A stretch of 64,000 bases of DNA from Eutreptiella sp. 'Long Island Sound 2002' (Eukaryota > Euglenozoa > Euglenophyceae > Eutreptiales > Eutreptiaceae): contig OZ038384.1 in NCBI GenBank assembly GCA_964036045.1, positions 28,997,771 through 29,061,770 of the forward strand, in the 5' to 3' direction. Shown one piece after another: positions 11,085 to 22,038 of the stretch. Within the stretch, counting starts at the first letter, position 1; the number at the start of each line of letters is the position of its first letter. The notes below the pieces were generated by a model that saw only the letters and a list, made by a program, of their open reading frames with translations, was not told the DNA's origin and did no database searches. The translations under genes were made by a program, and so were the position numbers.

Positions 11085-11770
11085 GGGGGGAGTAAGAAAA
11101 AGTGTATTTCCCTGCCAAAAGGTTAGCTTTAGTTGTCATAGAGAGGACTAAAGGCAAATCACATTTTTATCTTAGTATTGGCCTAACCAAAAGGGTTGAC
11201 AATACATTTTGACCTATAAAACCAAGCATTGAACTCTGGATGTCGTGTGGACCCCTGACCCCCCAACGGATTGGACTTAATCACCATTTCCTGGAGTGAC
11301 TGAGGCGCTGACATTAATCTAGAGCCTATACGTTTTTCTATATTTTCTCAAGAATGCTTAGCTATCCTAGTCGTCTGCACCCTAGGGGGCTCGGGCACCT
11401 CTTTTTCAGAGGTCCTGGGTTCAATTCCCAGTTAGCCTAGCTAAGTAGGAAGATCCCATGTGACATGGCAGTGACCTCAGCGCAACAAGCCATGCCACCT
11501 CAGCACCTATGGGGGCCAAAACAAAGAGTGCACATCTCTAGATGGCACTATAAAAAAGAGAGTGCCCATGTGGGCAGATTTCACATGATTGTAGGATATT
11601 TTCCAACTATCTTTTCCCAAATCTGTAGTTATTGTGAATTTCCTTTGTTTTTACACTATCTCCCTTGACTGCAGCCCTTTATGTTGTGGATTTGATCCTG
11701 TGGTCCCTTGCGTGCACTGTGGGTACTGATAATTCTGGTTGATTTCATCAAAACCTTTTTATTTGGAAAA
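11085..11770 (+). repeat. LTR-like segment (family A, diverged plus copy)
   Basis: It begins at CAAGGGGGGAGTAAGAAAA, which resembles the CCAGGGGGCAGTAAGAAAA start of the copy at 15925. It ends with CTGCAGCCCTTTATGTTG and TTGATTTCATCAAAA, which recur near the gag-proximal end of the minus copy. The purine-rich run before GTAAGAA looks like a polypurine tract, which would make this a 3' LTR. The middle is poorly conserved and contains a tRNA-like module. Confidence 0.4.
11379..11434 (+). ncRNA. tRNA-like module (possible SINE or tRNA pseudogene)
   Basis: CCTGGGTTCAATTCCCAG (11414-11431) forms a T-arm with a perfect 5-bp stem and contains a good B box (11418-11428). Upstream, ACCTC-TTTTTCA-GAGGT gives a perfect 5-bp anticodon-like stem with a 7-base loop. 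An A-box-like CACCCTAGGGGG lies before it. The variable loop is one base, and no matching 5' acceptor strand is visible, so this is not a functional tRNA. Confidence 0.35.
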
Positions 11771-11871
11771 CGTGAGCTACATCAGGAAGCAGCAGGAGCA
11801 AGCAGAGGCACAAACAAACCAATATCATCAAAGCATTCAACAGTGAAAGCCTGGTTCAACTTTCTCTAACC

Positions 11872-12654
11872 ATGAACTCTCAGCAGAGTTCCTCAACTGG
11901 CTTTACCCCCCACGAGCTGTTCCATGGGGGGCGTCCTGCGTTCTTCAGAACCCCTTTTCTGGAGTACTACAAGAGCCCCGTAGGGGATTGGCTGGAACAC
12001 AGGCAGGACCTGGCTAACCTGGCGAGAGCTAACCTGAAACACGCTCGAGAACGTGAGTTCACTAGGCTTAACAGCACCAGACGTCCTGGCAGTTACAAGG
12101 TAGTAGACCTTGTGCTGGTACACCACTCGCAATTGCCCACGTGGCCCCGCAACTGTTTGCAGGAGCCATTCTTCGGGCCTCACCGCATTATAAAGATAGA
12201 TGGATCCAGGATCCATGTGAGGTGCACTCCCCGCCTAGGTGGAGAGCTGCTGTGTGCAGCTCTCCACCTAGCTGAGACATTACAACTCGCCTGACGAACT
12301 GTCCTGGACGAGTGGCGTCTGCCTGACAGGGAGGTTGAGCATATCGGCCTAGAGAACGCTGTCAACCCTGAGGAGGCAGACGAACTCGAAGAAATGACTG
12401 CCGATGAGATGGCAGTCGATGGCTACTACGTGGTTGCAGGTATTGCATGCCACGGGTATGAAGAAGGCTGGACGTTTCTTACCCTGTGGAACGGATATGG
12501 GCTATCTGAGGCAACCTGGGAGCCCATGACCGCCTTTACAAAGCCAGATGGGAGTATCAACCCCATCTTTCGTTCCTACCTCGTTGAGAACAACGAGGGA
12601 CAGCTACGAACCTGTGCTGAGACTCTGTCCCAGCGTAAGAAGAAAAACTAATCT
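11872..12654 (+). pseudogene. Integrase C-terminus plus chromodomain (Ty3/Gypsy chromovirus type)
   Basis: One frame runs from the ATG at 11872 to 12654 with a single in-frame TGA at 12292-12294. Residues 8-22 (STGFTPHELFHGGRP) match the end of the Ty3/Gypsy integrase core. VLVHHSQLP (81-89) and EPFFGPHRIIKI (98-109) match the GPY/F module. After the TGA, a chromodomain lies at 12424-12537 with the aromatic cage pattern YYVV...W...WNGY...ATWEP. The frame ends in a basic tail (QRKKKN). In intact chromoviruses this part inserts the element and steers it to marked chromatin. The catalytic DDE core, RT and gag are missing, so it is dead. Stop-free stretches on both sides of the TGA suggest the break is recent relative to the truncation. 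Confidence 0.75.
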
Positions 12655-12708
12655 CCTTGTGCCTATCTATTTATTGTGCCTAACCGAACTGAGGAGGTTG
12701 CAAGCTTC

Positions 12709-12735
12709 AGGAGGCGGTGTTATACCCCAGACATC
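12709..12735 (+). promoter_or_regulatory. Possible polypurine tract and 3' LTR start
   Basis: AGGAGGCGG is followed by TGTTATACCCC, 55 bases after the chromodomain frame ends. Ty3/Gypsy LTRs often start TGTTA right after a purine-rich priming tract. A similar GGCGGTGTTACCATACCCC occurs at about 13584. No matching 5' LTR is found, so this remains tentative. Confidence 0.3.
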
Positions 12736-14171
12736 CCCTCCTCCCGTTGGGAGTCTCCTTCCGGCCACTCCTTCAGGAGTATCGGCTCCCCCCGGAGGTA
12801 CACTTCCCCCTCACTGAGGGAAGCAACACTGAGGATCATCGGAATACCACCAGGCCGCTTATCTTGTTTACAGCTGAATGGTCGGTGAGTCCTATTACCG
12901 CAGCCTCCCACCACACATTAATCCGCGCAGTGTAGTACCAAGAACGCGCCCACGCGCTGGACTAGGTACCCGTGGGGTCGGATCAGTCCGGGGGTCCCAC
13001 CTCCATACAACCACCTCAACTGCGGGTCACCTGAACACGCCGGCCTAGGTGAACAAATTCCACCCCTTTGGAACTCACAGTTGAGGCCCTTTACTCGCAA
13101 CCCCCTCTGTTTTCTAACCTCCCAGGGGCGGTGAACATTCTTGTGCTGACAACTAGACCTAATCAGTGTGTACCAGGACAGGTTCAGAACTCCGGTAGAG
13201 CTCCCGTTTCAGTGAGTGTACTAACGCCCTCCCTCAATCGGGATTTGTTTTCCCAACACCTGCACATCCGCTGCTTTTGGAGTCCAGCCCCTGGCCTCGT
13301 TGTGCCCTGCAATCCCATGCCTGTGGTTACCAGCGTGAACCAGGTGGCCGCTTATCAGGTCTGCAGCCGCCCAGCAAGTGTGTGCCTTGTTGACCACGTG
13401 TTGCATGGGATATGCCCTAATGTTTTGACCTTGGGGAGCCAAAGAAGAGTGGTGGCTTCCTAGACCAGGGGGGAATGACAAGCAAGGTGTTGAAGACAAG
13501 GTGTGCATACCCTCCTTGGGGACAAGCGTGCCCACAGTTAGGACCCCTAACTGGTCCAGACCCATGGAGTTCTACCCTTCTTGGCGGTGTTACCATACCC
13601 CTAAATGTGCCACGTATGTCTGTGTGTGTCTCACGTCTCTCCCCGGCGTGGCTGCCTTGCGGCCTCCGCTGATGTCGGACCGAAGGTCCTAGTCAGGTAC
13701 ACGTACCACTCCTATGGTGCCCAATTTCTGTGCTGGCGCCTAACCTTTGGGGAAACGGCAAAAGCCCTACCTACTAGAGGGGAGGGATGGCTAATTGTGC
13801 TAAGGGCATACAAAGCGCCCATTTTTGTAGAGGGGAAAGCTAACACAATCCCCTGCCCGCAAGGAAAAGGACGCGGAGACACCACTACACTACACTCACG
13901 AATGCCAGCACCAGCTCTCGAAGGCAGGGTGAGCACAACCGCACTCAGTCGCTACCGGGCCTGCGCACCCTACCCCCTACACACGCTACTGGGTGGGGAT
14001 GTCAGAGATGTCTGGAGCCCTATTGGCTCCCCTGCGAGATAGCAAACAAACACAGCGCCTCTGGGCAACTGTGGCCTGATGGAGATGCCCACGCGCGTTC
14101 CCCTGCCAGGGCTTCGAGTGAGAGGTCACTGTTTGAGCGCACAGCGTGTAGTAAGTGTTGTACTTCATAAA
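12736..14171. other. Probable retroelement 3' region, no gene
   Basis: Overlapping short frames in several phases are present but none looks like a protein family. The position just after the integrase remnant and before the second family-B repeat suggests 3' untranslated or LTR sequence. Confidence 0.3.
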
Positions 14172-14760
14172 GTCGTCCATTGACCCAGTTTGATTGTGTG
14201 ATCAGCGCCCTTTTTAGGCGGGCGAGTAAAAGGGAAAATTGCCGAAGGCAATTGCTGCTGCACCACTTCACCCTCCTTTTCGCACCTGAGAGCATAGGCA
14301 AATGAAGGACAATTCTGAACGGAGGAACCTAACCTTCCTCGCTGTATTATACGGGTCTTGGATAGGAAAAAAATACGCTGTTCCAGAACTGCCCTATCAA
14401 GCAAGCAAGCTTAAGGACTGCGCCCGTTTTCGTATAGAACGTAGGGCGGAGACCTGGGTAACCTAAACAAGGGTTTTATCGTGTGCACAGCGCGTGGCCT
14501 ACAGCTCTTTAATGCATCATGCAGTATGCAGGGAAGGCAGGCCAGTGACAGAAATTTTTCTCCTACCATCAACCAATTCAATCAAACACAAAGGAACTCA
14601 ACCAGGAGGTGAGCTCCTCCTGGGCTTACGTACCTTACTCACCACGCATCATGTGTATGCCGAGGGACAACGAACGCAAGAACAACCCTAATCGTTTAAA
14701 TGACCGTACGGCGATTTAAAAACAAACCTAAGCGATTAATGCATCGTGTGTATTATGCAC
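14172..14760 (+). repeat. LTR-like repeat family B, copy 2
   Basis: This is the collinear partner of 9350-10080 in the same orientation. It keeps the CTGGGTAACCTAAACAAGGG block (14452-14471) and the downstream ACTCAACCAGG and TGGGCTTAC blocks. The first 130 bases are much less similar than the rest. Confidence 0.5.
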
Positions 14761-15630
14761 ATCTTCCCTTGTGTCCTACAGGAGGAAGAGAGTGAAATTC
14801 GGAACAACTGCACAGCGCAAAACGAGGCCTAGCGTCTTACACAATCCTATGTTAACGCTACGGCGAGGCAGGCACGAGCAAGCGCTTTCTTTTTGACCTA
14901 TGGAGAAAAGGAAGGGGAGGGTGGATGCACAGGGAAAGCGCTACAAGGCCTGGATGCCTAGATGAGGCACATGCATCGCGAGCACAGCGCATACTTCAAC
15001 CCTACGTGCGCGCTGCGTGCTCCATTCGACTAACATACCTTTCATTCCTGTTTTGACCTTTGCAGAGACAGAGAGGTGAACACACAAACTCCAAACGAAA
15101 GCAGCGGTGACTACTCTAGCATTTTAACGAAACTAACGCCACAAACACCATGCATGCATGTGGCATGACAGTAAGATACCTGAGAAGCCGGGTGTCCGCC
15201 TGCTCTGTTGTGTGGTTGGCTGTTAAGTTTTTTTTTCAAGGTTTATAAAATTGTTGATGCAACCATGCAAAAACCTCTTTTCAAAGCTTTAAAGACCACG
15301 GCTCACAACTTCTTTCAGGGGTGCCGTTTGCCTCCCAAACTTTTTTTTCTGAGCGCGGCTCAGTTGCGCTTGTCTGCGACTTTAAGTTTTGGACTATAAA
15401 TGATGATTTCTAACGTCTTTTCGTCAATTTTTAGCGTTTTGATTTCTTGAATCGCTAACACTTTCGCTAAACCACAGGATTCACTCCCTGCTGGTTCCAT
15501 TTTCTATTTTTTTCAGCTCCTTAAGTTTGGTGCAGTCCATCAGGAGTATTGCTCCGCCCTGGCCCTTGGTCTGCACACTTACTAAAAAGCTGTTTATACA
15601 GCGATCGCCGTCTGCATTAGAGCGGTTGAC
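14761..15630. other. No supportable gene
   Basis: No domains or convincing frames. The part from 15220 to 15450 is T-rich (runs such as TTTTTTTTC and TTTTTTTTCTG). Confidence 0.3.
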
Positions 15631-15632
15631 AG

Positions 15633-15696
15633 TACCCTAGTGGGCAAGCATGTACACTCTAGGGAGGAGGTCCTGGGTTCGAACCCCACTACCCCC
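15633..15696 (+). ncRNA. tRNA-like module, second copy
   Basis: TACCCTAGTGGG (15633-15644) differs from the A-box consensus at one position, and GGTTCGAACCC (15676-15686) is a near-perfect B box. The 32-base start-to-start spacing suits a pol III internal promoter. The core AGGTCCTGGGTTC is shared with the module at 11379. There is no matching acceptor stem. A SINE head or tRNA pseudogene is likely. Confidence 0.35.
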
Positions 15697-15924
15697 ATAT
15701 TTTTACGAAAGGTTTTCGCCGCACGCTGGCGACTTTTGAGGAATGCCCCTTCGAAGGGACATCATTCACGGTACATTACACTGTTTTTGTAGGGTACCTG
15801 CAGTGTGACAAGCTTCTATAAACTGATGAGAGTGTCATTGGCTGGTTTGGGGCATTTTCTGAGGTAACGTTGGGGAAATTTGAGCCTTTTTCCTTGTTCC
15901 TACCAGCTTGATCATCTACTACTC

Positions 15925-16570
15925 CAGGGGGCAGTAAGAAAAGGTCACTACCATGTCGTTCTTGGGGTGCTGGATCCAGGCTGAAGCCCCACCTTATCCT
16001 TGGGAAATAATGAAGACTAACACTTAATGATTTTTATCACTCTTTTGAAGCTTGAAATACACTTTCTCAAAGTAACTAGGGTTATAACCCTAGCCCCCCC
16101 ATGAAGTTCACCCCTACCACTCAAGTGAGCGGAGGTATCTTCCTTCATGGAGGTAATACCGAAGTAAAGTCGGCACTTCATGCCTTCGGCCTTGTACGTT
16201 AAGTCTAGTGGTCTGCCACCTCAGGACCCCTATATTCAAATGTTTCTATCACTTAATGCGATTCTACGTTTTAACTGATTCTGAATTCAGTTGCTTGGCC
16301 ATGCTGCCCAAGCCATATCCTGTGTCTAGCCCAACTCATATACCACAGATTCCTAACCTACTCCATTGCATCCAAAAGAGTGCACATGAAGTGCTTGGAA
16401 CTATCCTGGGGACCTAAACCATGCCAGTTTTCACATAAAATCATCTTTTTTGCTTATTAAACCATGGAAGCATTGTGTTTAGACCTACATTTGTCTATCT
16501 GCAGCCCCTCTTTGTTACACACGTTTTGATTCTGGAAGGACTCATCCTGATTTCATTGATCCGATGTCCG
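15925..16570 (+). repeat. LTR-like segment (family A, plus copy)
   Basis: It is the inverted partner of 6800-7413, with the same landmarks in the same order on the opposite strand. CCAGGGGGCAGTAAGAAAA at its left edge looks like a polypurine tract plus LTR start, as expected for a 3' LTR of a plus-strand element or a solo LTR. TGTCTATCTGCAGCCCCTCT (16491-16510) is close to the equivalent part of the minus copy. Confidence 0.55.
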
Positions 16571-17586
16571 GACTTGCTTTATTTTACCTTTGTGTGGAAC
16601 TCATTTTGACTTGTGGAAAATCAACAAGGTTTCTAATCCAAACACAAGGGACAGGCACAAGTGTGAGCAAACCAGAAACCTTTTCTCATGGCGGACGGCA
16701 ACTGACAGTATCGATTGCAATCTACTGTATGAAGGTGGAATGTAGGGGTGCATTTGCAAATGCAACGGTACTAAAAGCATCCAAAATGTTGGCCCCCTCG
16801 TTCTACTGCTGTGGTTCAACACCTTCTCACTCGGCAATCAAATCCACAACAACCAATTCCTCTTTGCTTGCCCAAAAAATGTGTGGCAGGTCGCAGGCTG
16901 CATCTAACCTAAGGCAAAATTATTCCCGAGTGTGCAATGATCAACAAGCGGAGCACCCAATGCCAATTGCTCCAATTATACACCTGCACCACAACTAGGG
17001 GTGGGTCCAAAGAAGTATCTATGGACGACGCTTGCAAACTATGCTTTGCCGACGATATCACCAGCTGTTATAAGCGATGTGCACTGGTACATGTGGCATT
17101 CTACAAAACGTCCCAGACAACCCACGCCAGGCCTATTGTATCCCAATTCGCATTGAGAGCGGTTTGGGAAGCCCACCACTATTAAAGCACAATCGGAGTA
17201 CAACCTGTTTCACAGCCCCCGGTGGTAAGGTCACTAACATGGCGTGCCTGAAATTCAAATTGTTGCGCACACAAACCTGCAGCTGTGACATGTAGTGGCT
17301 GCCTCCAATCGTTGCCAACCCAATGCCTGTACCCTTGACATAAATGGGCGAAACGAGCCTCGGCTATTACTCAGTGCTTTGCACACATCGGCCAGGTTTG
17401 TTTTGCACTAGGGCACCCGGTAGGAGACATTGGGTGGTGCAACAACAACCATTCCAGACGGATCGGAACCAAGTTGAACGGAGTTCTATGAGGTATTCGA
17501 TGCCTCGTTCACAGAGGTGCCGCTTCCATCCACATGCATAGAGGAAATCGGCTGCAGAATGCTTTCCACCTGCACCCCCCTTTTTA
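16571..17586. other. Uncertain region, scattered protein-like stretches
   Basis: Short frames on both strands reach 60-144 codons without recognisable domains. A minus-strand frame at 17367-17615 (DFLYACGWKRHLCERGIEYL) may be a further piece of the decayed gene to its right. No firm call. Confidence 0.25.
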
Positions 17587-17929
17587 CTACTTTTGCAGCA
17601 CCCATTTCGCTTCATCTCTATCCCTGAACCATCGGGCTAGACATTCCACTCAAAGCAAGCACTGACTGCACCAATCGCAAAAGATACATCACCAATGTAC
17701 GGTCCTATTGCATTTAACACAAGTAAAAGGTGGAGGGTGGAAGCGCATTGCATGCTAGAGTGCATTCCCAAGGGCCAAATCAACCTTCCCTTTTTGAGCC
17801 AAAGAAAGAGGATCCTCATCGCAGCTACCTTCACTAGGGGAGTCATCCTCAACAACTCCTTTGGCCTTTTTTTTGCCACCATTATTGGAGAGGTTTGCTT
17901 GCGACTTCAACTCACACACATGCGGGCGC
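17587..17929 (-). pseudogene. Decayed gene with CX2CX7CX2CX2CX2C cluster
   Basis: One minus-strand frame from about 17929 to the TAG at 17587 reads as a Lys-rich then acidic linker (GGKKKAKGVVEDDSPSEG), then a cysteine cluster at 17721-17641, then a Trp-rich end. It is broken by TAG at 17755 and by TGA twice within the cluster. The spacing C-x2-C-x7-C-x2-C-x2-C-x2-C is the same as in the separate frame at 28095-28181, and the first cluster TGA falls beside the Trp of that copy. The upstream part is cut off at the GC-rich island. Such clusters bind zinc. Cys clusters next to KDZ-type transposases, or RING/B-box-like folds, are possible relatives, but I do not recognise a family. Confidence 0.45.
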
Positions 17930-17939
17930 TCAACCCGGG

Positions 17940-19735
17940 AAACGACTGTGCGCCTCACACAACCGTAGCTAAAAGGTTGCCCCCCCCAGCGAGCAACGAC
18001 CCCCCGGGCCTGAGCCCACCCAGACCCCCGGGCTGCCGGCACGCCCGGGCAAGCAGAGGAGAGGCGCCCCAACCAGGTCGTGGTGGGCTGCGGCGGCGGC
18101 GGGCACGCAAGGGGGGGTACCGCCATATGTGGTGCGCGCCGGCGGCGCGCGGCACACGGGCGCACACGGCGACAGAAACTGACCCGCTGACCACGAGCAC
18201 CGTGAATCGCACCCAGCGCCCACGATCACCAGGCCGCCCAGGGCCAAAGAGCCTGCGGGGCCCCCTGGCAACCGGCAGCCGGGCAAGTCGCGACGCCGGG
18301 CACGCAAGGCCACCCTGCCGCGCCCCCCCCTCCGCGAAGCCAGCGACCGGGGCGGCGGGCGCCCCCCCCCCCGAGGCGAGCCATGACCCTCCGGGCCCGG
18401 GCACACCCCCCCACCTGCCGCTCGCTCCAGGGGCACACAAGGGGCGCGGGGGAGAACACACCCCTGAGCTGTGACCCCGGGCCCAGGCTGGTGCGCCGGT
18501 GCCGTACAACCGTGGCGATGGTGGGGCGCGACGGCTGACACCCCCGGGCACACAAGAAGTCGAACCAGGGTGGGGGCCACGCCTGACCCGCGAGACGCTA
18601 ACCTTCCAGGTCCCCCGGGCTCCGACCCTCAAGCACAGCACCCCGAACGCCACACCCCAGCATCTGCCGCCGCCAGACGAGCGGCACAGCCGAAAACCGC
18701 AGCGGGGGGCCGGTAGGAGCCGGGGGGACCGCACTACCCTGGCACGGCCCACCCCCCCACCCTGACCCGCGACGGACCGGCGGGAGGCGGCGACCCTCCG
18801 AGGACTCCCCCGCAGTAGAGGCCCCTTGGACCCCCTTCGCCAGGTCGGGAGGCTGCCCTCGCCCCCCTCTCCCCTGAGTGCCACGCCAGGCACACAGCCG
18901 TGTCCACGCGCCACGCGCCCCCTGGCCGTCACTCCCCCCGCCTCCCCCTCAACCTCCGCAAGCCGCGACACGCACGCATGCAGGCCGCTAACCGGCCCCC
19001 TTGAGGGGTAGCGGAGCCCATAGCCCGCCCGCCTAGCCCGCCGGTCGCCCGCCGAGGCACCATGCCGCCCCGTGGCGCCCCCCTCGGGCAACGCCCGGGT
19101 GGAAGCAAACGGATACGAACCAGAGCAGTATGGACACCCCACCCTCCATGACCTGAGCAACGCCGACGAAGCCGGCCTTGGTGCCGGTGCAGGGGAGGCA
19201 GAGGAACGGACGGGCGGCTCCCCAGCCCCCACCCCCGATGCCCCCCAGACCGAACCGGGCCCTACCGCACCCCCGGGGGAGGGAAGCGCAGGCCTTCTCC
19301 CCCCCCCCCAGCGGCCCCCCTCCCCCCTCCCACGCCCCCTCACGCGCCAAACCGCCCCGGGCACGCACGCCCGCCCCCACGGGGACACACGACCGCAGAA
19401 CCAAGCAGCGGGGCGCGGGAGCCGGGCCTACCCCCTCCCCCCCGAGCTAAATAGGCGGAGCACCGCACCGGAGCAGGAAACGCGAAGGGGCACGAACCGC
19501 ATGGAACGGCTCTACCGGCGCCGTGCGCAGGTACCGGCGGGGGGCGCGAACACCGCGGGTGCACAAGCCCACACACACACAACGGGCACGCGGCGCGGAC
19601 CCGAAGGGCAACCGGACCGAGCCCGCGGAACGCACAGACCGCATGGAATGGCGTATCAGCAGGCGAAGGAAAGGGACACCCGGACGGGACAACCCACTGG
19701 CGACAAGCCAGTAGCACACAAACCTCAAACCCCAA
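17940..19735. other. Sharply bounded GC-rich island
   Basis: Base composition jumps from mixed sequence to very high GC within a few tens of bases at about 17980, and falls back at about 19730. It is full of runs of 5-10 C or G. Long open frames occur in several phases at once (for example 477 codons on the minus strand), which is expected when AT-rich stop codons are rare; their Arg/Pro/Gly/Ala-rich translations have no domains. The words GGGCACACAA and GGGCACGCAA recur. It could be a foreign insert or an old GC-rich repeat. I assign no gene. Confidence 0.6.
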
Positions 19736-19779
19736 ACCTACAAGGTTGGACACCAAAGTACTTCCATGAGTACCTTGGG

Positions 19780-20020
19780 GTCGCCACCGCTTCACAGGCA
19801 GGAGCAAAATTAGAGGTAGCGTACAATTGGGCAAGGTGGCTACGTACCTCTTGCCCCCTGGGAGGTCCCCACCGCTTCTGAGCAGGGAGCAGAATCTGAA
19901 GTCGCGCATAATTTAGCAAAGTGGCTACGTAACCCCTGCCGCTTGGGGGGTCTCCACCGCTTCAAAGCGGGAGACAGAACCAATGTGGCCCACAAGTTGG
20001 CTACATAACCTCTGTCGTGG
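19780..20020 (+). repeat. 85-bp tandem repeat, about 3 copies
   Basis: CCACCGCTTC recurs at 19785, 19869 and 19954 (steps of 84 and 85). Each is followed by GCAGGAGC-like sequence, a conserved GTGGCTACGTA and a G-rich end. The array abuts the right edge of the GC-rich island. Confidence 0.75.
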
Positions 20021-20184
20021 GGGGGGGTGGGGGGGATCGGAAGTGGAAGCAGTCAGAAATGGAAAATCTTTTTTTGGGCGGGGGGCACACAACAGAGCGT
20101 GGATTTCAGAATGGGGGACAATATCGGAAATAGCCCACAAGTGGGGCCAGTGGCAGTCAGAAGTGGGAAATTTTTTTTTTTTGG

Positions 20185-20345
20185 GTAAGGCATTTACTTA
20201 GCAAATTTTTTTTCTACCAAGTAAATTAGCTGTTAAAAAAATTTTTCTTTTCTACTGAGTAATTTACTGACTAAAAAAAAATTCTACTAAGCACATTACT
20301 TAGCGCAAAAAAAATTTCTACTAAGTAATCTACTTAACGAAAAAC
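20185..20345 (+). repeat. AT-rich tandem repeat, 30-45 bp units
   Basis: Units of the form CTACTAAGTAATTTACTTAG followed by an A/T run recur about four times with length variation. The unit is itself partly palindromic (CTAAGTAA/TTACTTAG). Confidence 0.6.
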
Positions 20346-21074
20346 CCCACCCCCAGAGGAAAAACTTGGTAAATAGATATTTTTCAATAAGTTTTGAACC
20401 TTAGTAGAAAAAGAATTTTACTCAGTTTTAGGACAGACCCCGTAGTGCGGCTTCCTCCAATCAGTGTAGTGGCCCTACGAAATAATGCAATGAGCATGAT
20501 TTCATCACAATTTGTCGCGCATGCTGCAGAAAGATCTACACACCGACTCAAAAATCAGAAAAAAGCATGTTTGGGGTCGAAATGTGCCCAGTTTGCTGTG
20601 TTGACCAACAACCCAACACTTATGAAAACTCCCCATAAAGCACTTGACCTCGTATCAAAAGAGGACTTTGGGTGAAAAAGAAATGATCACAGAGGGGGGG
20701 GGTTAGCACCCAAACGAGGCTTAGCTTTGCTCCGGGTATCCGGTACAGCCAACAATCTTCGCATCACCATAGGGCATGCTCATTGGCAATACCATTAGTT
20801 CATGCTATTAGCATGTATTGCTAAATGACAGCCACCTGCCTGGCAGGTACATCCTTCAGCCTCGGGAGACAAAACAAAGGAGCTCAGACTCAGAATGACG
20901 ATGTAATATGAAGCTACATTCCTCAAAGTTGCACATCACACATGGTCTGTTTTCAAGACAGGCCTTGAGGCGCATAGTAAGCTACAAGACAACTCAAGAA
21001 GCAATTGGAGGACGGCATCAGAGCTACTCTAATTACAGTCCATTACACCTGTGCGAGCGTGGGTTCAATGGGAA
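20346..21074. other. No supportable gene
   Basis: Short frames only. A 9-base G run lies near 20694. Confidence 0.3.
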
Positions 21075-21785
21075 AATACTTGCACTACGCGCGCACTGCA
21101 CGCTACTTTTAGACTATATTTCCCCCGAAGAGCCGCTAGGCACGCCCCTTGGAAACACCCTTTGGATTGGGCGACCCAAGCTGTACTGGACGGGACCTTG
21201 AGGGGGACCTTCCCGGTTCTTGTGGCAGTGATGAAAGACCAGGGGGCTTCGGGGGGGAACTTGGCTGTGCATTGGGTGGCGGAGATGGAGGGCAGTTAGG
21301 TGGGGAGTCTGAACTTGGGATGGCAAAGGGGTTAGACTCCATCTTGCACTGCCGATTCACCACTCTCTCAACCCATCTTGGTAGCATTCCAAGTGGACGA
21401 GTCCGTCTTCAGCCGTCCCAACCACCGTGACAAAAGGTTGCAGGCCATTGGAGCGGGTATAGGACACCCTATCCCCAATACTGAGATCCATGGAGAAAGT
21501 GGGCCTAAGAAATGAAGAGGGAAGTATGATTTCCTGTAGCAGGCACCTTGAAAAAGTATCACCATATCAATCAACCGAGACAAAGAGTATGTGTGGTGGA
21601 AATGGGTAAAAACCGTGTGCAAAAAGATAGAAATGGGTGAAATAGGGTGAACAACCAAAATTGCCATATCCCCAATGCATCAAAACCTACTACCAAACAA
21701 CAATGATGCCCAAAGTACCAGAAAGTATGGGTTTCTACTACGCCCACACGCCCAAATAGTTGCACTGTGTGCGTGCTGCATTTTA
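21075..21785 (+). repeat. Dispersed repeat, copy 1
   Basis: Two blocks match 33390-34030 in the same order and orientation: CGCGCGCACTGCACGC-ACTTTTA at about 21090, and the region 21560-21780 with CAAACAACAATGATGCCC and AAAGTATGGGTTTCT. On the minus strand both copies can encode RSRNPYF followed by ASLLF in one frame, which may be chance or a shared coding past. The sequence between the blocks is diverged. Confidence 0.55.
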
Positions 21786-22038
21786 TCTGCAACAGGAGTA
21801 GTCGTTCTTACAGCTTTGCACATCCTTGCACTGGGTCTGGAGTATGAGCATGCAGTGCCAGGCACAGACTTATCCTCAGGGATGATAGTAATTCAAACTG
21901 GGCCTATCAAGTGGATTACCATAGTGAGTGAAAAATGTTCATAAAGATTCACTGACTCACGTGACGCCATGTGACACTCATCAAATCATTCGCAACAGCA
22001 AATTGACAGATTCAACGTGACGGAAAAAAAAAAGCAAC

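Noticed and set aside
11379-11434. Functional tRNA-Lys (TTT anticodon-like loop)
   Set aside because: There is a one-base variable loop, C at position 37 and no acceptor stem.
17955-19388. 477-codon minus-strand open frame, plus other long frames in the GC-rich island
   Set aside because: All phases are open because stops are rare at this GC content; translations are Arg/Gly/Pro-rich and have no domains.
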